A stretch of 64,000 nucleotides of DNA from Nocardia caishijiensis NBRC 108228 (GCF_001612825.1 NZ_BDBE01000006.1:124001-188000); one strand, 5' to 3'; positions 9,111 through 20,277 are shown, counted from the stretch's first letter. The notes: generated by a model not told the origin, from the sequence alone. Numbers and translations: made by a program.

Positions 9111-10655
9111 CTACAGCGGCAGGACGTGGTGCTTGCGGGGGTTGCGCTGGATCTTCTTGTCCTGGAGCAACTTCAGGGCTCGGCGAAGTTCGAGGCGGGT
9201 GGTTGAGGGTTCGATGACCGCGTCGATGAAGCCTCGTTCGGCGGCGATCCAGGGGGTGGCGATGTTGGCGTTGTAGAAGTCGATCAGGTTCTGGCGGATC
9301 GCGGGGCGCTGGTCTTCGGGGGCGGCGGCCAGTTGGGCGGCGCCGAGGAGGGAGACCGCGCCTTCGGCACCCATGACGGCGATGCGGGCGGTCGGCCAGG
9401 CGAGGTTGATGTCGGCGCCGAGCTGCTTGGAACCCATCACGGCGTAGCCGCCGCCGTAGGACTTGCGCACCACCAGGGTGATCTTGGGGACCGACGCCTC
9501 CACGTAGGAGAAGAGGAAACGGCCACCGCGCTTGATCACGCCGACCTTCTCCTGCTCGACACCGGGCAGAAAGCCGGGGGTGTCGACGACGAAGATCAGC
9601 GGGATCTCGAACGCGTCGCACAGGCGGACAAAATGCGATGCCTTGTCCGAGGCGCGCGCGTCCAGGGCACCGGCGGCGGCCATCGGCTGGTTGGCGACGA
9701 CGCCGACGCTGCGGCCGTCGACACGGGCGAAACCGGTGATGATGTTCGGGGCGGTGCCCGCGCTGATCTCCTTGAACTCGCCGTCGTCGAAGATGCGCAA
9801 CAGGATGTCGTGCATGTCGTAACCGGCGTTGTCGGAGTCGGGCATGATCGAGTCGAGTTCGCGGTCGGAATCGGTGATCTCCGGTTCCATGCCGGGGTTC
9901 ACGATCGGCGGCAGTTCCTGGCAGCTCGACGGCATGTAGCTCAGGTACTCGCGCACCCACTCGAAGGCCGCGGCCTCGTCCTTGGCGACATGGTGGATGT
10001 TGCCGTTCTCGGCCTGGGTGCGGGCGCCGCCCAGCTCCTCGAGGCTGACGTCCTCACCGGTGACCTGCTTGATGATCTTGGGACCGGTGACGAACATCTT
10101 GGTGTCCTCGGTCGCCACGACGACGTCGGTGCAGATGGGCTGGTACACAGCGCCACCGGCACAGTTGCCGAACAGCACCGAGACGAGCGGCACCATGCCC
10201 GAGAGCGGCTCCACATTGGTGGCCAGCCACGCGGTCCAGGCGAGCGAACTGATCGCGTCCTGCACGCGCGCGCCACCGGAGTCGTTGATGCCGACCAGCG
10301 GGATGCCGACCTTGGACGCGTACTGCATGAGCCCACACAGTTTGCGGCCGAACGCCTCGCCGACCGAACCGCCGTACACGGTCTGGTCGTGGGAGAACAC
10401 CGCGACCGGTCGACCGTCGACCAACCCGTGCCCGGCAACCACACCATCGCTGTAGAGCGCCTTGGGGTCGCCCGCGGTGCGCACCAGCGCACCGATCTCG
10501 ACGAAGGTACCCGGGTCCATCAGCATGTTGATCCGGTCGCGGGCGCTGGGAATGCCCTTACGCGCCCGCTTTTCGATACCCTTCGCGCCCGCGGGCTCTT
10601 TGGCGAGCTCGAGCCGCTGGTTCAGATCGGCAAGCTTTTCGGCGGTCGTGCTCAA
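9111..10655 (-). CDS. accD4: Acyl-CoA carboxylase beta subunit AccD4
   Basis: This is the carboxyltransferase subunit that, with a biotinylated alpha subunit, carboxylates the long acyl-CoA that Pks13 uses as extender in mycolic acid synthesis. The 514 residues show both crotonase-like halves: [13 protein letters not shown] and [10 protein letters not shown] in the N domain, [12 protein letters not shown] and [16 protein letters not shown] in the C domain. The start is a TTG directly after an in-frame TAG and five bases after the pks13 stop; no other plausible start preserves the family N-terminus ([15 protein letters not shown]). Gene order accD4-pks13-fadD32 matches Rv3799c-Rv3801c. Confidence 0.96.
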   Translation of the reverse strand: MSTTAEKLADLNQRLELAKEPAGAKGIEKRARKGIPSARDRINMLMDPGTFVEIGALVRTAGDPKALYSDGVVAGHGLVDGRPVAVFSHDQTVYGGSVGEAFGRKLCGLMQYASKVGIPLVGINDSGGARVQDAISSLAWTAWLATNVEPLSGMVPLVSVLFGNCAGGAVYQPICTDVVVATEDTKMFVTGPKIIKQVTGEDVSLEELGGARTQAENGNIHHVAKDEAAAFEWVREYLSYMPSSCQELPPIVNPGMEPEITDSDRELDSIMPDSDNAGYDMHDILLRIFDDGEFKEISAGTAPNIITGFARVDGRSVGVVANQPMAAAGALDARASDKASHFVRLCDAFEIPLIFVVDTPGFLPGVEQEKVGVIKRGGRFLFSYVEASVPKITLVVRKSYGGGYAVMGSKQLGADINLAWPTARIAVMGAEGAVSLLGAAQLAAAPEDQRPAIRQNLIDFYNANIATPWIAAERGFIDAVIEPSTTRLELRRALKLLQDKKIQRNPRKHHVLPL

Positions 10656-10660
10656 CTAAC

Positions 10661-13600
10661 TCAATCTCCCTTTGCGGAAATCGCGGCCAGCTTGGCAGCG
10701 AGGTCGGCACCGATCTGGCCGATCCGCGGTTCGTCGACAATCTGTAGGTGGTCGCCCGGGATGTGGACGATCTCCAGGTTGGGAATGTATTCGTCCCAGC
10801 CGCCGTTGGGGCGGCGATCTCCGTAACGCGGCTCGAGTTCGATGGCGCCGTCGTGGTAGCGGTCGGCCAGGTACAGCACAACATCACCGTCGTAACGACG
10901 CGGCTGCGCCTGCTGCAGAGCGCGCTGCTCGATCCAGGAAGTGCGCTGATGTTCGAGCACACCACCCGGGATCTTCGCGCCGCTCAGCTTCACGAGGTCA
11001 CCGATGATCGTCATCTGCTCGGCATCGGACGCGGCGGCGAGCTCTTCGATCTGCTCGCGATCGAGTTCGGCGGGCACGTTGTAGGTCTTCTTGGCGAAGG
11101 CCTGGTAGCGCTCGAGGCGGCGTACGCGCTCTTCGAAACTGTTGTCCTCGTCTTCCACCGGCATGGCCAGGTCGATCAGACCCACGTGTCGCACGTCCGC
11201 GCCTTCTTCGCGCAGCAACTGGGCGACCTGCAGCGCGAGGACCGCACCGAGCGACCAGCCGTACAGCACGTACGGGCCGTTGCCCTGGATCTTGCGAAGC
11301 TCGGGCAGGTACTCCCTGGCCCGCTCTTCGATCGAGCCCTCGGCCCGTTCGAAGCCGTACACCGGGGTGTCGGCGGGCAGGCGCTTCATCAGCGGCTCGT
11401 AGACGAGCGTGTTGCCACCGGCCGGATGGAACACGAACACCGGAACGGCGTCGGACCCTTCCACGCGGGCCCGCAGCGGACGAACGAACCCGTCCACATC
11501 GGCCCCGCTGTCCTGCAGACCGCGCACGATGTCGGACAGCTGCTCGATGGTCTCGCAGTCGAGCACGTCGTCGACGGTGACCTCCGCACCGACCCGCTCG
11601 GTGAGGCGCGCCGCCATCTTCTCGGCGACCTCCTCTTCCAGAATCGGGAGGGTGTTGAAGATGCCGCCGGGCGAAGCACCTGTGACGACAGCCCAGGTGG
11701 CGTAGGTCAGGCGCTCGGCAGCGTCACGTGGCGGAACGTTGTCCTCCGAGGCGCTCGCATCGGCGAAGTAGTCGATGTCGGCCGCGCCCTCCGAAAACGG
11801 CTCAGCGACAGCACCGTTGGTGGCCACCACACCGGCGACAGCCCCGCCGTTCCCGGCCGTGTCGGTGACAGCGCCGCTGTTGGAAACCGCGTCGGCGACA
11901 GCGCTATCGGCGCCGACAGCATCCGAATCAGACTCACCCGCAACACTTTCCGACGGCAGCTCGGCCCCGGCAGCCTTGGCCGCGACCAACGGGTCATCCC
12001 CCGCCGCGATGGCGGCACGGGCAGCCTCGACGAAGTTCGCGTCGACCCCGAGCTCCACGTCCTCACCCGCGGCCCGCGCGGCGGCCTGCTTCTCCGCCAT
12101 CGCCGCGACCTCGTCGCGGTGCTCGATCGCGTAGCGCAGCACCTTGGCGACCTCGTGCAGGCTCGCGTCGCGCACGGCCGAGACCTGCAGCTGCGGGATG
12201 TCGAATTCGTACTCGACGCGGTTCTTGATGCGCATGGCCATCAGCGAGTCGAGGCCGAGTTCCATCAGCGGGATCTCCATCGGGAGATCCTCGACGGCGT
12301 AACCCATCGACTCGGCGACGATCACGCACAGCCGCTGCTCGACGGTCTCGGTGCCGTTGGGGTCCCAGCGGTCGCTGGTGGCGACGGCGATCTCGGCGGC
12401 CGAGGGCTCGGCGGCCGGAACAGCGACGGGCGCGACGGGTTCGGGCAGGGCGGCACCGGAGGTGACGACCGCGTCGAACAGCAGGGCGAACCCGACCGGC
12501 GTCTTGGCGTGCACCTGCAGCGAAGCCCCACCCAGGTGCGGGGTGAGCGTGGTGGTGAGCGTGCCGGAGGTCGGCAGCTCGGCATGCGGGTGCGTCACAG
12601 TGACGGCGACATCGGACAGCACCTGTGCGGCCGCGGCCTTCACCAGAGCGGTGAGGTCGCTGACCGAAGCGGCCGAGACCTCCCAGGCATGGCGACCGTC
12701 CGGCATGGCGACGTGCGCACCGGGCACGCGGGAACTGCCACCCGAAGACATCGAGACCTTGGGCCAGTACTCCTTGCGCACGAACGCGGTACGCGGCACG
12801 TCGGCGTAATCACCTTCGGGCAGCAGCGAACTCAGGTTCACCGCATGCCCGTGCACGTAGAGCTGGGCGAGCGCGCCGATGACACCGGCCGACTCGTCCT
12901 CCTTGCGCTTCAACGTCGGGATGAGCTGGGCATCGTGCACACCGGCCGCGAAGGTGGTGCCCAGAACCTGCATCAGCGCAACGGAATTCGGCGCCAGCTC
13001 GAGGAACGTGGTGTGCCCGGTGTCGACGGCGGCCTTGACCGCGTTGGTGAAGTACACGCTGTGGCGCATGTTCTTCACCCAGTACGGCTCGTCGTGGATC
13101 GGGTCGGTGCCGGGCTTGAAGTACAGGCCCTCGTGCACGGTCGAGTACAGGCCGACCTTCAGCGACGTGGGCTCGATGCCCGCGAGTTCGGCGGCGAGTT
13201 CGCCGAGCAGCGGGTCCATCTGCGAGGTGTGGCCCGCGCCTCGGGTCGGCAGGATGCGGGCGAACTTGCCCATTCCCTCGACCTCGGCGACGATCTGCTC
13301 CACCTGATCGCGTGGCCCGCCGATGACGGTGTTGGTCGGTGCCGCGTACACCGCGCACTCCACATCGGGGAAGCGCGGCAGCAGCTGGGCCACATCGTGG
13401 GCGCTGAGTTCGACCAGTGCCATATTGCGCACCTCGTCGTCGGTGAGCATCTGCTCGCCCTCACCCATCAGGCGCGAGCGGGCGCAGATCACGCGCACCG
13501 CGTCCTCGAGGGACAGACCACCGGCGATGTAGGCGCCCGCGACCTCACCCATCGAATGACCGACGACCGCAGCGGGTTCCGCGCCGTGTGCGCGCAACAC

Positions 13601-15892
13601 CGCGGCCAGACCCACCTGAATGGTGAAGATGCCGACCTGGCAGGTGCCGACGTCGTAGTCCTGCTCGTCGTCGAGGAACATCTCGCGGATCGAGTACCCG
13701 GCCTCGTCCTGCACCAGCTCGTCGACCTCGTCGACGGTCTTGCGGAAGATCGAGTTCTCGCCGTAGAGCTGCTTGGCCATCTTGCGGTGCTGGGAGCCGA
13801 AACCGGCCATCACCCACACCGGACCGTTGGACGCGGGCGAGTCGGCGGTGAACACACCGGCGCCCGGCTTGCCCTCGGCGATCGCGCGCAGACCGGCCAC
13901 GGCCTCCTCGTGCGTCTTGGCGACGACCACACCGCGTGAACGCTGGTGGCTGCGCTTGGCCAGCGAGCGGGCCACATCGGCCAGCGGCACATCCTTGCCC
14001 GCACCCTCGAGCCAGTCGGCGAGTTGGGCGGCGGCGCGCTTGCGGCGCGAGGGCAGGTACGCGGAGACGGCGAGGATCACCGGCAGCGGCTCGGCGCGGT
14101 CGCCGTCCCATTCGAGCGGGGCGGGTTCGGCTGCTGCCTCGGTGATCGCGATGGCCTCGGCGACCACATCGGTGGTCTCCTCGTCCTCGACCGGCTCCGA
14201 CGACACCTCCGCGACGACGGGCTGTGCGGGCACGTACTCCTGCAGCACCACGTGCGCGTTGGTACCACCGAAACCGAACCCGGAGATACCGACGGTCGCG
14301 ACACCGCTGTAGCGCGGGAACTCGGTCGGCTCGTCGACCACCTCGAGGTTGGCCTGCTCGAACGGGATGTACGGGCTCGGGCCCGCGTAGTTGATGTTCG
14401 GCGGAATCACGTTGTGCTGGAACGACATCAGCACCTTGGCCAGGGCTGGCACACCCGCACCGGACTCGAGGTGGCCGAAGTTGGTCTTCACCGAACCGAG
14501 CAGTGCTGGCTTGTCGGCCTCGCGACCACGGCCGATGACGCGGGCCAGGGCGTCGGCCTCGATCGGGTCGCCGATGGGGGTGCCGGTGCCGTGCGCCTCG
14601 ATGTAGTCGACCGAGGACGGGGCGATGCCCGCGTCGCGGTAGGCGGCGCGCAGCACGTCGACCTGGGCGTCGGGGTTCGGGGCGAACAGGCCGTTGGAGC
14701 GGCCGTCGGAGTTCACGGCGGAGCCCTTGATGACGCCGAGGATGTTGTCGCCGTCGCGCTCGGCGTCGACGAGGCGCTTGAGCACAACCAGGCCCGCGCC
14801 CTCGGAGCGGACCATGCCGTCGGCATCGGACGAGAACGCCTTGATGTGCCCGTCCTTGGCGACCGCGCCGTTCTGGTCGAAACCGAGCGTGATGACGGGC
14901 GCGAGAATCATGTTCACGCCACCGGCGAGCGCCACATCGGCCTCGCCGTCACGCAGCGCGCGCACGGCCTGGTGCACGGCGACGATGGTCGAGGAGCAGG
15001 CGGTGTCGACGGTGATCGACGGGCCACGGAAATCGAAGAAGTACGAGACACGGTTGGCGATCACACCGGTCGACGCGCCGAGCAGGGCGTAGCCCTCGGC
15101 CGACACCGGCAGATCCGGGTCGCGGTCACCGAGACCGAGCGAGGCGAGTAGCTGGAAATCGCTGGTCGAGGAGCCGACGAACACGCCGACCTTGCCGCCC
15201 TTGAGCTCGCTGGCCGGAATGCGCGCGTGCTCGAGCGCCTCCCAGGTGAGCTCCATCATCAGCCGCTGCTGCGGGTCGACCCGCTCCACCTCGACCGGCG
15301 ACATCGCGAAGAACTCCGCGTCGAAACCCTTCACCACGTCCTGGTCCAGGTAGCCGCCGAGGGTGTTGCCCGCCTCGATGGCCGCCGCGACCGACGGATC
15401 GGCGCGGAACTCGTCCCAGCGGCCCTCGGGCAGCTCACGGATCGCGTCGCCGCGACCCATGATGAACTCCCAGGTCGACTCGGGAGTGTCGCCCGCACTC
15501 GGCAGCCGCGTCGACAGGCCGACCACGGCGATGTCGTGCGCCTCGCTCGGGCTGTAGCTCGCGGTGTACTCGTCGGCCGACTCCACGACCTCCTCGGGCT
15601 CACCGTTGACGATGATCTCGGCCAGCGACGCGATGGTCGGGTGCTGGTAGATCACCGTGGGAGCCAGCGACACACCGGTGCGGTCCTCGATGTCGCCGCC
15701 GAGGGCAAGCGCGTCGCGCGAGGCGAGCCCGAACTCCTCCATCGGCCGGTCGACGGTGATCGCGTCGATCGACTGGCCGGTCGCGTCGGCGACCCAACGG
15801 CGCAGCCAGTCACGCAGCTCGGCGACCGAGAGTTCGGTCTGCTCCGCGGGGAGGTCAGGGTTCTGGGTGGGCGTGCCCTCGTTGTCAGCCAT
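10661..15892 (-). CDS. pks13: Mycolic acid condensing polyketide synthase Pks13
   Basis: Pks13 condenses the meromycoloyl chain loaded by FadD32 with a carboxylated acyl chain to give the alpha-alkyl beta-keto precursor of mycolates. The 1743 residues hold all expected domains: N-terminal ACP (EEFGLASRDA, Ser58), ketosynthase with VDTACSSTIVAVH (Cys near 299), acyltransferase with GHSMGEVAGAY (Ser near 780), second ACP (LGLDSLMAMRIKN, Ser near 1213), and C-terminal thioesterase (YGWSLGAVLALQ, near 1545). An Ala/Asp/Ser/Gly-rich linker around residues 1270-1390 separates the second ACP from the thioesterase region. ATG at 15892 follows AGGA; a TTG codon just before it is not needed. It lies between fadD32 and accD4 in one operon. 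Confidence 0.97.
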   Translation of the reverse strand: MADNEGTPTQNPDLPAEQTELSVAELRDWLRRWVADATGQSIDAITVDRPMEEFGLASRDALALGGDIEDRTGVSLAPTVIYQHPTIASLAEIIVNGEPEEVVESADEYTASYSPSEAHDIAVVGLSTRLPSAGDTPESTWEFIMGRGDAIRELPEGRWDEFRADPSVAAAIEAGNTLGGYLDQDVVKGFDAEFFAMSPVEVERVDPQQRLMMELTWEALEHARIPASELKGGKVGVFVGSSTSDFQLLASLGLGDRDPDLPVSAEGYALLGASTGVIANRVSYFFDFRGPSITVDTACSSTIVAVHQAVRALRDGEADVALAGGVNMILAPVITLGFDQNGAVAKDGHIKAFSSDADGMVRSEGAGLVVLKRLVDAERDGDNILGVIKGSAVNSDGRSNGLFAPNPDAQVDVLRAAYRDAGIAPSSVDYIEAHGTGTPIGDPIEADALARVIGRGREADKPALLGSVKTNFGHLESGAGVPALAKVLMSFQHNVIPPNINYAGPSPYIPFEQANLEVVDEPTEFPRYSGVATVGISGFGFGGTNAHVVLQEYVPAQPVVAEVSSEPVEDEETTDVVAEAIAITEAAAEPAPLEWDGDRAEPLPVILAVSAYLPSRRKRAAAQLADWLEGAGKDVPLADVARSLAKRSHQRSRGVVVAKTHEEAVAGLRAIAEGKPGAGVFTADSPASNGPVWVMAGFGSQHRKMAKQLYGENSIFRKTVDEVDELVQDEAGYSIREMFLDDEQDYDVGTCQVGIFTIQVGLAAVLRAHGAEPAAVVGHSMGEVAGAYIAGGLSLEDAVRVICARSRLMGEGEQMLTDDEVRNMALVELSAHDVAQLLPRFPDVECAVYAAPTNTVIGGPRDQVEQIVAEVEGMGKFARILPTRGAGHTSQMDPLLGELAAELAGIEPTSLKVGLYSTVHEGLYFKPGTDPIHDEPYWVKNMRHSVYFTNAVKAAVDTGHTTFLELAPNSVALMQVLGTTFAAGVHDAQLIPTLKRKEDESAGVIGALAQLYVHGHAVNLSSLLPEGDYADVPRTAFVRKEYWPKVSMSSGGSSRVPGAHVAMPDGRHAWEVSAASVSDLTALVKAAAAQVLSDVAVTVTHPHAELPTSGTLTTTLTPHLGGASLQVHAKTPVGFALLFDAVVTSGAALPEPVAPVAVPAAEPSAAEIAVATSDRWDPNGTETVEQRLCVIVAESMGYAVEDLPMEIPLMELGLDSLMAMRIKNRVEYEFDIPQLQVSAVRDASLHEVAKVLRYAIEHRDEVAAMAEKQAAARAAGEDVELGVDANFVEAARAAIAAGDDPLVAAKAAGAELPSESVAGESDSDAVGADSAVADAVSNSGAVTDTAGNGGAVAGVVATNGAVAEPFSEGAADIDYFADASASEDNVPPRDAAERLTYATWAVVTGASPGGIFNTLPILEEEVAEKMAARLTERVGAEVTVDDVLDCETIEQLSDIVRGLQDSGADVDGFVRPLRARVEGSDAVPVFVFHPAGGNTLVYEPLMKRLPADTPVYGFERAEGSIEERAREYLPELRKIQGNGPYVLYGWSLGAVLALQVAQLLREEGADVRHVGLIDLAMPVEDEDNSFEERVRRLERYQAFAKKTYNVPAELDREQIEELAAASDAEQMTIIGDLVKLSGAKIPGGVLEHQRTSWIEQRALQQAQPRRYDGDVVLYLADRYHDGAIELEPRYGDRRPNGGWDEYIPNLEIVHIPGDHLQIVDEPRIGQIGADLAAKLAAISAKGD

Positions 15893-15986
15893 CAATTCCT
15901 CAAGCTACCTGTCTGCGTACAGGGCGCGCCGTGGAATGACGCCCGGCGTGGTCTGTCCGGGCGTCATCTCCGAGCCGGTCGGCCGA

Positions 15987-17900
15987 TTACTCTTCCGGTG
16001 CATCGGGGAAAGCCTGCTGGGTGTAACCACCGCGCAGCGTTCCCTCGAGGTAGGCGGCCTTGCAGGCCCGCCGGGCGATCTTGCCGCTGGAGGTCCTCGG
16101 GATGGAACCAGCGGGCACGAGCAGCACGTCACGTGCGGTGACACCGTGGCGCTGCGAGATCGCCGCGCGCACCGCGTCGGCGATCGGGCCCGGGTCGGCC
16201 TTGCCCGCGCCGGGGCCGCGTTCGGCCACGATCACCAGCTGCTCGGAGGCGTCGTCGGCGTCGAACTTCAGACCCGAGTGGCTGTCGGCCTCGAACACCT
16301 CGGCGGGCAGCTGGTTGGCGGGCACCGCGAAGGCGGCGACGAAACCGGGGCGCAGCGCCGTTGAGGCCTCCTGGGCGGAGTACTCGAGGTCCTGCGGGTA
16401 GTGGTTGCGTCCGTCGACGATCACCAGGTCCTTCACGCGACCGGTGATGTACAGCTCGCCCTCGAAGTACACGCCGTAGTCGCCGGTGCGCATCCAGTCG
16501 GCACCGGGCTCGGTGCCCTCGGTGTGGCCGCCGGGCTGCGCTTCGGCGATCTTGTTGCGGAAGGTCTTGGCCGACTCGTCGGGGCGACCCCAGTAGCCGA
16601 TGCCCATGTTGTTGCCGTGCAGCCAGATCTCGCCGACCCGGCCGTCGGGCAGCTCACGGCCGCCCTTGGGGTCGTCGATCGATTCCGGATCGACGATCGC
16701 GGCCCACTGCGACAACCCGACGTAACCGCAGGACACCTGGGCGATGGCGTTCGGCGCGGTCGGCTCGACGCGCACCATCCGACCCGCGTTCAGCTCGTCG
16801 CGGTCGACGTAGAGGTACTTGGCCTCGTCCTCGGCCTTGGTCGCCGAGACGAACAGCGTGGCCTCGGCCATGCCGTAGCAGGGCTTGATGGCGGTCTTGG
16901 GCAGACCGAACGGCGCGAACGCCTCGTTGAACTTCTTCATCGACGACACGGTCACCGGCTCGGAGCCGTTGATCAGACCGATCACGTTCGACAGGTCCAG
17001 CGACTCGCCCGCCTTCGGCACACCACGCGCGGCGGCGTGCTCGAACGCGAAGTTCGGCGCGGCCGCGAACGTGCCCGCACCGTCGGAGACGGCGGCCAGC
17101 TCGTTGATCCAGCGCGACGGGCGGCGCACGAACGCGCTCGGCGACATGATGGTGATGAACTTGCCGCCCACGGCGGGCAGGATCACGGTCAGCAGGCCCA
17201 TGTCGTGGAACAGCGGCAGCCAGGTGACGCCGCGCGAGTTCTCGTTCATGTTCAGCGACTTGATCATCTGCAGCAGGTTGGTGCCGACCGCGCGGTGCGT
17301 GATCTCCACACCGGCGGGGGTGCGGGTGGAACCCGAGGTGTACTGCAGGTAGGCGATGTCGTCGATCGCGGTGTCGGGGCGGACCCACGAGTCACCGAGG
17401 GTGTCGGGGATCGCGTCGACGGCGATGATGCGCGGGCGCTGCGCGGCGGGCAGCGAACGGAAGAACTGGCGCACGCCTGCCGCCGAGGAGGTAGCGGTGA
17501 GGATCGCCGACGGCTCGCAGTCGCCGAGCACGGCGTGCAGCCGGTCGGTGTGGCCGGGCTCGTCGGGATCGAACAGCGGCACCGAGATGGTGCCCGCGTA
17601 GATCGCGGCGAAGAAGGAGATCACGTAGTCCAGGCCCTGCGGCGCCAGGATCGCGACCCGGTCGCCCGGGTTGGTCACCTGTTGCAGGCGAGCGGCCACC
17701 GCGCGCAGCCGAACTCCGAACTCCTGCCAGGTCAGCTCGTGCACCTCGCCGTCGCGTTCCCGCGAATAGTCGATGTAGCGGTACGCGAGCGTGTTCGCAT
17801 CGTTACGGGTGTGCTTCTCGACGTGATCGACCAGGGTCCGACCCTCGGGAATAACGATGTTCCCGGTCTCGTCCAGGTAGTCGTCGAAAGTCTCTTCCAT
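15987..17900 (-). CDS. fadD32: Long-chain fatty-acyl-AMP ligase FadD32
   Basis: FadD32 activates the meromycolic acid as acyl-AMP and loads it on the N-terminal ACP of Pks13. The 637-residue ANL-superfamily enzyme shows the P-loop [16 protein letters not shown], the [11 protein letters not shown] motif typical of fatty-acyl-AMP ligases, [12 protein letters not shown] (A5), the [17 protein letters not shown] hinge region and the [12 protein letters not shown]-terminal lysine motif. The ATG at 17900 is preceded by a GGAGAAGAAGGA ribosome-binding site. It is the first gene of the fadD32-pks13-accD4 operon. Confidence 0.97.
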   Translation of the reverse strand: MEETFDDYLDETGNIVIPEGRTLVDHVEKHTRNDANTLAYRYIDYSRERDGEVHELTWQEFGVRLRAVAARLQQVTNPGDRVAILAPQGLDYVISFFAAIYAGTISVPLFDPDEPGHTDRLHAVLGDCEPSAILTATSSAAGVRQFFRSLPAAQRPRIIAVDAIPDTLGDSWVRPDTAIDDIAYLQYTSGSTRTPAGVEITHRAVGTNLLQMIKSLNMNENSRGVTWLPLFHDMGLLTVILPAVGGKFITIMSPSAFVRRPSRWINELAAVSDGAGTFAAAPNFAFEHAAARGVPKAGESLDLSNVIGLINGSEPVTVSSMKKFNEAFAPFGLPKTAIKPCYGMAEATLFVSATKAEDEAKYLYVDRDELNAGRMVRVEPTAPNAIAQVSCGYVGLSQWAAIVDPESIDDPKGGRELPDGRVGEIWLHGNNMGIGYWGRPDESAKTFRNKIAEAQPGGHTEGTEPGADWMRTGDYGVYFEGELYITGRVKDLVIVDGRNHYPQDLEYSAQEASTALRPGFVAAFAVPANQLPAEVFEADSHSGLKFDADDASEQLVIVAERGPGAGKADPGPIADAVRAAISQRHGVTARDVLLVPAGSIPRTSSGKIARRACKAAYLEGTLRGGYTQQAFPDAPEE

Positions 17901-18114
17901 TCCTTCTTCTCCTCCGAGGCCGAGTCACCGGTGAATTCGTCCAACGCATTTCGACGTTGACGCCGGTGCGGCCACGACTCGCTATCGCCACCGGCCCCCG
18001 GCGCACGCCGGAGCGAGCATCGGAGACAACCAGCGGATTTTCGAGCGGTCTGCGCGGTAGACCGCTATCGGCTAGATGTTCTCAAACCAGAGTCATGTTA
18101 CAGAGAACCCCCGC

Positions 18115-19134
18115 TCAGTCCTCCCGCAGCAGCGGAATGACAGGCGCGAACGCGTCCATCTGGGTGGGGAAGATGCCCACATACGACATCGACGTGAGTT
18201 CGCGCACACGCTTGATCTGTTCGGCGATTTCCTCGAACGTACCGATCGCGATGTACGGCGAATTCAAGATCTGTTCGACCGTGAGTTCCACGTCGACCTC
18301 GAGGTCGGGGTGCAGGCCGCGGTCGATCGCGCGCAGCGCCATCTCGGCGGTCTTCTCGCGGTCGTCGGTGATGACGATGGCGGTGATCGCCCAGTTCAGT
18401 TCGATGTCGGCGAACCGGTCACCGGCAGCGGCCTTGACGATGTTCACCTTCTCGATCGTCTTCTCGAGCGTGATGCCCGACAGCAGGCCCTTACCGTTCT
18501 TGGTCGTCTGCGGGACGATCGACACGATGTCGGCGTGCTTGGCCGCCAGCGCGAGCATCTTCGGGCCGCCACCACCGGAACACAGCGGCGGACGCGGGCC
18601 CTGCCTCGGGCGCGGCGTGCCCTTGATGCCGCGCACCTGGTAGTGCTTGCCCTCGAAGTTGCACTCCTGGCCACGCAGCAGCGTGTCGAGAATGGTCAGC
18701 GACTCGTCGAGCTTCTCCAGGCGGATTCCGGGGCGTTCGTACGGGATGCCCGCGTTCTCGAACTCCTCCTTGATCCAGCCCGCGCCGACGCCGACCTCCA
18801 GCCTGCCCTTGGACAGCACGTCGATGGTCGCCAGATCCTTGGCGAGCACGACAGGATGGCGGAATCCGTTGGCCAGCACCGAGGTGCCGAGCCGGATCTT
18901 GCTCGTGGCCTGCGTGAGCGCGCCCAACGCGGCGATCGGACCGATCTGGTCACCGAGGTGATCGGGCACGACGAACGTGTCGTAACCCATCTCCTCGGCT
19001 TCCTGTGCCGTCTGGACGAACTTGCGCGCGCCACCCTCCTGCTTGTTGCCCTCGCCCGCCGCGGCGAAACGGAACGGACGCAGCGGCGTACCCAGCGCGG
19101 TCAACTCACCGACGGGTGCCCCAGCTTCGGTCAT
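18115..19134 (-). CDS. LLM-class (luciferase-like) probable F420-dependent oxidoreductase
   Basis: A 339-residue luciferase-like TIM-barrel protein. Family features include PFRFAAAGEGNK at the N-terminus, AEEMGYDTFVVPDHLGDQIGPIAALGALTQAT, RLGTSVLANGFRHPVVLAKDLATIDVLS, and GWIKEEF. Such actinobacterial proteins usually use coenzyme F420; the substrate cannot be read from sequence. I chose ATG 19134 (MTEAGAPVGEL) because upstream residues are Arg-rich and unlike the family. It sits between the cutinase-like lipase and fadD32, on the same strand, where M. tuberculosis has no gene, so a role linked to envelope lipid synthesis is possible but unproven. Confidence 0.85.
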   Translation of the reverse strand: MTEAGAPVGELTALGTPLRPFRFAAAGEGNKQEGGARKFVQTAQEAEEMGYDTFVVPDHLGDQIGPIAALGALTQATSKIRLGTSVLANGFRHPVVLAKDLATIDVLSKGRLEVGVGAGWIKEEFENAGIPYERPGIRLEKLDESLTILDTLLRGQECNFEGKHYQVRGIKGTPRPRQGPRPPLCSGGGGPKMLALAAKHADIVSIVPQTTKNGKGLLSGITLEKTIEKVNIVKAAAGDRFADIELNWAITAIVITDDREKTAEMALRAIDRGLHPDLEVDVELTVEQILNSPYIAIGTFEEIAEQIKRVRELTSMSYVGIFPTQMDAFAPVIPLLRED

Positions 19135-19287
19135 GAACTCTTCGCTCCTGGCTCTCCGGTGTGTTCGGGCGCAATCACCAGCGCACTTTACAGCGTGCGA
19201 GCGAACAGTACTGCGGATGTCACAGCGAGGCATGAACGACGCCAAACATGGCGCCCCTGTGACTGTGACAACCTCGTCTTGCGAAAC

Positions 19288-20277
19288 TCAGGAATGCGGT
19301 GGATGTGGGGCGTTCTGGATGAGTTCGCTTGCCCAGTTCACGGTCCACTGGGTGGCCGTGGTGCCCTGCGCGTCGACGGTGTTGCTCGCGTAGAGCGCGT
19401 GAACGGGGTTGCCAGCCGAGCGGATCAGCGCAGCCAGACTGCCGAGCGCGTTCACCGGATTGAGAGCTTCACGCGGCGCGTCGCAGATCATGTCGCCGGG
19501 GGCGCAGATGGAGAACACCTTCGGTGCCAGCTCACCGAAACCACCCTCACGCGGGCCGGTCATGGTGATGCCCGGCACGTTCACCCCCCGCAACGCGACT
19601 TCGGCACCCTCGCCCGTCGGCGGCGGGTCGCCGATCTCGGTCGGCTGGCCGGGGCCGGTGTTCGCGGTGCGGCGGCCGTCGGCGAGCACGGTCACGCCGA
19701 GGACGCGGTCGGCGGGAACCGGGCCGTTGCCCGCGCCGATCTGCGCGGCCACGTCACCGGCGATCACCGCGCCCTGCGAGAAACCGGCGATCACGTAGGT
19801 GGTGAGCGGGCACTGCTGGTGGCGCTGGGCCAGGATGTCGGTTGCCCGCGCGGTGCCCTCGGTACGGCTGTTGTTGTAGGACGCCTGACCGTCCGGCGGG
19901 ATGGCGATCGGGTTCGAGAACTGCGCCACGTACGGCACGGTGTACACCTCGAGCCGGTTCTCCGGGAACTGCGCCCGCAGCGGATTGGTGATGCTGAGCA
20001 TCAGCGAGATCGGATTGGCCGTGGGGTTGTACGGGTCGTCGTTGCTCGCCGACTCCCAGGTACCGGGAATCGACAGCAACATCACATCGGGACAATCCGC
20101 CGACTGCGACGTCGGCGGCGGGGGCCCGGGCGGCGTCGGCCCCGGCTCACGCAACCGGCCCGCGAGCAGGTACCACAGCAGCACGATGACGATGATCGCC
20201 AGCACGAGCAGCGCGAGTACCGTCAGACACCCCGCGGGCCGGAACCCGCGGGTACGTCGCGTCGGTCGGGGATTCAT
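19288..20277 (-). CDS. Membrane-anchored cutinase-like lipase/thioesterase (Rv3802c type)
   Basis: Rv3802c-type enzymes are essential phospholipase/thioesterases of the mycolate locus that act at the outer face of the membrane. The 329 residues start with a basic segment and one membrane helix (about 17-38), then a Pro-rich linker, then an alpha/beta hydrolase domain with the nucleophile in VIAGFSQGAVIAG, the catalytic Asp in CAPGDMICD and His in NPVHALY, plus paired cysteines. Its ATG shares one base with the stop of the upstream lipoprotein gene (TGATGA), so the two are coupled. Position between mycolyltransferases and fadD32 matches M. tuberculosis. Confidence 0.92.
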   Translation of the reverse strand: MNPRPTRRTRGFRPAGCLTVLALLVLAIIVIVLLWYLLAGRLREPGPTPPGPPPPTSQSADCPDVMLLSIPGTWESASNDDPYNPTANPISLMLSITNPLRAQFPENRLEVYTVPYVAQFSNPIAIPPDGQASYNNSRTEGTARATDILAQRHQQCPLTTYVIAGFSQGAVIAGDVAAQIGAGNGPVPADRVLGVTVLADGRRTANTGPGQPTEIGDPPPTGEGAEVALRGVNVPGITMTGPREGGFGELAPKVFSICAPGDMICDAPREALNPVNALGSLAALIRSAGNPVHALYASNTVDAQGTTATQWTVNWASELIQNAPHPPHS

